Both the position numbers and the translations under genes were made by a program. A stretch of 8,589 nt of DNA from JBGPIT01 sp041485125. GTDB taxonomy: Bacteria; Desulfobacterota; Binatia; UTPRO1. The notes under the pieces were generated by a model. It was not told the DNA's origin, made no database searches, and was given only the letters and a program-made list of their open reading frames with translations. Below, one piece after another: positions 6,363-8,589 of the stretch. The stretch spans positions 1-8,589 of the forward strand of contig JBGPIT010000218.1 of the NCBI GenBank assembly GCA_041485125.1. Direction: 5' to 3'. Position 1 is the stretch's first letter; each line of letters starts with the position of its first letter.

Positions 6363-7280
6363 TCAGTGCGCACGACGGTGTACCGGCGCGCTAGCCTCGC
6401 GCGGATGATAGCGCCGATGCACCTCGCGCAGGCGGCGCGGCGCGACGTGGGTGTAGATCTGCGTCGTCGCGATGTCGGCGTGGCCGAGCATCGCCTGCAC
6501 CGCGCGGAGATCCGCGCCGCCGTCGAGGAGATGCGTCGCGAAGGCGTGGCGTAAGCTGTGCGGCGAGACCTCCGGATCGAGCGAGGCGATACGCAAGTAT
6601 CGCTTCAGCAATTTCCAGATCATCTGCCGTGAGAGCGGCGCGCCGAGGCGCGAGAGAAAAATCTCGGGGCGCGCGCGTCGCGCCGCGGCGGCGAGGCCTG
6701 GACGGCCGAGCGTCAAGTACTCCTCGAGCCGCGCCCGCGCCGGACGCCCGAGCGGCACGACGCGCTCGCGGCTCCCCTTACCGAGGATGCGGAGACAGTT
6801 GGCGTCGAGATCGAGGTTGGTCTGGCAGAGCTTCACCAGCTCCGAGACGCGCAGACCGGCGCCGTAGAGCATCTCCAGCATGGCCCGGTCGCGCCGGCCG
6901 AAGGCGGTGTCGGCGGGCGGCGCATCGAGGAGGATCCGCATGTCGTCGACGCCGGGCGCGTGCGGCAACGATGGCGGCCCGCTCCCCGTACGCAGCTCCG
7001 CCGCCGGCGATGCCACCAGCACGCGCTCGAGAACGAGGTAGCGGCCGAAGGTGCGCAAGGTCGACGCCGCGCGCGCCTGGCTCCGCGCCGTCAGACCGCG
7101 ACGCCGCTCGGCGGCGAGGAACTCCCGCAGCAGCGCCGGTGCGAGCTGCCGGGGCTCGACGATCCCCGCACCGGCGGCGTACGCTGCGAGCCCGGCGAGA
7201 TCGTGAGCGTACGCCGCGACGGTATTCGCCGAGAGACCGCGCTCGGCGGCGAGATACGCGAGGAAGCGATCGATCCACAC
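6363..7280 (-). CDS. xerD: Tyrosine recombinase XerD
   Basis: XerD-type recombinases act with XerC and FtsK at the dif site to resolve chromosome dimers. With the start at 7280 the protein has 305 residues, close to the roughly 300 usual. The N-terminal SAM-like domain opens with DRFLAYLAAERGLSANTVAAY. Numbered from the upstream ATG at 7421, the catalytic set is complete: Arg191 (GLRVSEL), Lys215 (GKGSRER), His288 and Arg291 (HSLRH), His314 (LGH) and nucleophile Tyr323 (QIYTHV); subtract 47 for the start used here. GTG 7280 was preferred because GGAGG lies 5 nt upstream; ATG 7421 directly after the glnD stop lacks a Shine-Dalgarno and adds 47 low-complexity basic residues. No phage or integron genes flank it, so a housekeeping role is likelier than a mobile one. 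XerC versus XerD cannot be decided firmly. Confidence 0.9.
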   Translation of the reverse strand: MWIDRFLAYLAAERGLSANTVAAYAHDLAGLAAYAAGAGIVEPRQLAPALLREFLAAERRRGLTARSQARAASTLRTFGRYLVLERVLVASPAAELRTGSGPPSLPHAPGVDDMRILLDAPPADTAFGRRDRAMLEMLYGAGLRVSELVKLCQTNLDLDANCLRILGKGSRERVVPLGRPARARLEEYLTLGRPGLAAAARRARPEIFLSRLGAPLSRQMIWKLLKRYLRIASLDPEVSPHSLRHAFATHLLDGGADLRAVQAMLGHADIATTQIYTHVAPRRLREVHRRYHPREASAPVHRRAH

Positions 7281-7285
7281 GTCGA

Positions 7286-7290
7286 CCTCC
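7286..7290 (-). promoter_or_regulatory. Ribosome-binding site deciding the xerD start
   Basis: GGAGG on the minus strand lies 5 nt upstream of GTG 7280-7278. It argues for a start inside the longer open frame, because the upstream ATG at 7421 has only GC-rich sequence without any Shine-Dalgarno match. Confidence 0.6.
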
Positions 7291-7421
7291 GTCGGCGCGC
7301 GATCGCGATCGGCCTCGTCGCGGGCCTGGGTGGCGACGGTGGCGCGACGCCCACGTCCCTTCTCCTCGCCCGCCGTCCGTGGGCGCGTCGCCGCGGGCGC
7401 GGAAAGACGAACGCGTCGCAT

Positions 7422-8588
7422 CTAGCCGGCCGCCGCGCCGACCGCCGGCGGCGTGGCGAGCTCCTCGAGCTGGCGTGTGATCTCGCCGCGGACCGTGTCC
7501 AGTTGCGCCGTGTCCGTCAGCTTCGCGCCGTCGCCGTCGGTCACGTAGAAGACGTCGAACACCTGGTGCACCTGCGTCGCGATCTTCGCGAGGTGGATGA
7601 CGATGCCGAGGCGGTGCAGCGCGTGCGTGATCGTGAAGAGGACGCCGACCCGATCTTGCGTCACGACGTCGAGGACGGTGAAGTGCTCGGCGACGGTATT
7701 GTCGGCGATGACGTGGGTGGGCGTGCGCGCCCCGGTCTTGCGCTCGAGGATCGAGGGCCGGCGCGACGCCGCGACCAGGCTCTCGACGTCGACGTCGCCG
7801 CGCAGCACCTTCGCGAGCACCGCCTCGACGCGCTCCCACCGCTCCGGCTCGAGCACCATCTCGCGCTGGTCGATGTGGCTGATGCGGAAGCTGTCGAGCG
7901 CGACGCCACCGCGGGAGGTGGTGATGCGCGCGGCCGCGATGTTCATGCCGTGCGCCGTCAGGACGCCGGTGATCATCGCGAAGAGACCGGGACGGTCGGG
8001 CGTGCAGATGGTGAGCTCGCTGTACTCCGCCTCGGGGTAGTGACGGAGCGTCGTCACGAAGAGGTGGCGATGCTCGCTCACCGGCCGTACGCCCCACTCG
8101 TTCCGCAAGCGCTGCATCAGCTCGAAGTGCTGCGGGATCTGCGCCTCGGGCGTGCTGGTGAGATAGCCGTCGGGCATCGTCGTCAAGAAGGTCTCGAACG
8201 CGGCCCGGTGGCCGCGGTCGACGGCTCCGAGCAGGCGCGCCCGGATGCGCGCCAGGCGCTCGGCGAGGTCGACCTCGACGAGCTGCCCCTGCTCGAAGAG
8301 CGCGAGCGCTTGCATGTAGAGCTCGCCGAGCAGCGTGTCGCGCCAGTTGTTCCACACCTTGGGGCCGACCGCGCGCATGTCGGCGAAGGTGAGCACGTAG
8401 AGCAACCGCAGGCTGTCGGCGCTGCCGACGGTGCGGGCGAACTCGGCAACCAGCCTCGGATCGTGGGTGTCGCGATGCTGCGCCAAGTGCGACATCAGGA
8501 GGTGATGGCGCACCAGCAATTCCCACTGCGCGGTGTCGTCCTCGTTGAGACCGAGTCGGCCGGCGATGCGGCGGACGTAGTCCGCGCC
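7422..8588 (-). CDS. glnD: PII uridylyltransferase/uridylyl-removing enzyme, C-terminal part
   Basis: GlnD senses glutamine and uridylylates or de-uridylylates PII proteins, controlling nitrogen assimilation. Only the C-terminal 388 residues are in the window; the reading frame is open through the right edge and the nucleotidyltransferase domain lies outside. Visible are the end of the HD domain, with LVRHHLLMSHLAQHRDTHDP and YVLTFADMRAVGPKVWNNW, then two ACT domains that bind glutamine. ACT1 (visible residues about 190-235) has ELTICTPDRPGLFAMITGVL; ACT2 (about 302-352) has TVLDVVTQDRVGVLF and ends in the typical DVFYVTD. A TTG near 8519 is an internal leucine, not a start. The TAG stop at 7424-7422 directly abuts the first in-frame ATG of xerD. 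It is the most upstream visible gene of the minus-strand cluster, so the cluster promoter is not in view. Confidence 0.95.
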   Translation of the reverse strand, partial: GADYVRRIAGRLGLNEDDTAQWELLVRHHLLMSHLAQHRDTHDPRLVAEFARTVGSADSLRLLYVLTFADMRAVGPKVWNNWRDTLLGELYMQALALFEQGQLVEVDLAERLARIRARLLGAVDRGHRAAFETFLTTMPDGYLTSTPEAQIPQHFELMQRLRNEWGVRPVSEHRHLFVTTLRHYPEAEYSELTICTPDRPGLFAMITGVLTAHGMNIAAARITTSRGGVALDSFRISHIDQREMVLEPERWERVEAVLAKVLRGDVDVESLVAASRRPSILERKTGARTPTHVIADNTVAEHFTVLDVVTQDRVGVLFTITHALHRLGIVIHLAKIATQVHQVFDVFYVTDGDGAKLTDTAQLDTVRGEITRQLEELATPPAVGAAAG

Positions 8589-8589
8589 G

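Noticed and set aside
6363..7421. XerD as an integrase of a mobile element
   Set aside because: The neighbours are conserved housekeeping genes, no att-like repeats or cargo are visible, and the placement beside glnD fits a chromosomal XerC/D.
6778..8526. 582-codon minus-strand open frame over xerD and glnD
   Set aside because: It is an alternate frame of glnD and xerD, whose true frames carry ACT and recombinase motifs; the translation is almost all Arg, Ala, Pro and Gly.

Overview
This window is a GC-rich bacterial chromosome segment that is almost entirely coding. I see no CRISPR array, insertion sequence, prophage or integrase-flanked cargo. The run glnD - xerD - M50 peptidase - trpS - scpA - scpB - rluB, all on the minus strand, resembles the arrangement I know from Geobacter-like delta-proteobacterial lineages (Desulfobacterota and relatives). 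High GC, heavy ORF shadowing on both strands and a tRNA gene without an encoded CCA end fit a GC-rich member of that broad group. I cannot fix the genus from sequence alone.

Layout. Positions 1-122 hold no recognisable gene. On the plus strand, 123-869 is tag (3-methyladenine DNA glycosylase I). Its unusual C-terminal tail overlaps the next gene, a DUF2889-family protein (805-1377). A strong bidirectional hairpin terminator (1424-1453) separates this pair from the convergent minus-strand genes. The first of these is an initiator tRNA-fMet (1471-1544) with its own TTGACA/TATACA promoter. Next comes a small uncharacterised protein (1584-1883) whose stop codon lies inside the -35 box of that promoter. 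A 437-bp stretch (1884-2320) has no convincing gene. From 2321 to the window end runs the minus-strand cluster, read right to left: glnD (C-terminal 388 residues only), xerD, an M50 site-2-type membrane protease, trpS, scpA, scpB and rluB.

How they work together. The cluster is mostly very tightly packed: glnD stop abuts the first possible xerD ATG, M50/trpS share GTGA, trpS/scpA share ATGA, scpA and scpB are 26 nt apart, and scpB/rluB overlap by about 180 nt. This suggests one long transcript with translational coupling. It combines nitrogen signalling (GlnD, acting on PII), chromosome dimer resolution (XerD) and condensin (ScpA/ScpB with SMC), which serve chromosome segregation, and translation functions (TrpRS, RluB). 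Tag adds base-excision repair.

I found no new defence or mobile system here. The items most worth a second look are a cysteine motif in TrpRS that closely matches an iron-sulfur-binding TrpRS subgroup, the long scpB/rluB overlap encoding an acidic ScpB tail, and the small unknown protein next to the initiator tRNA.
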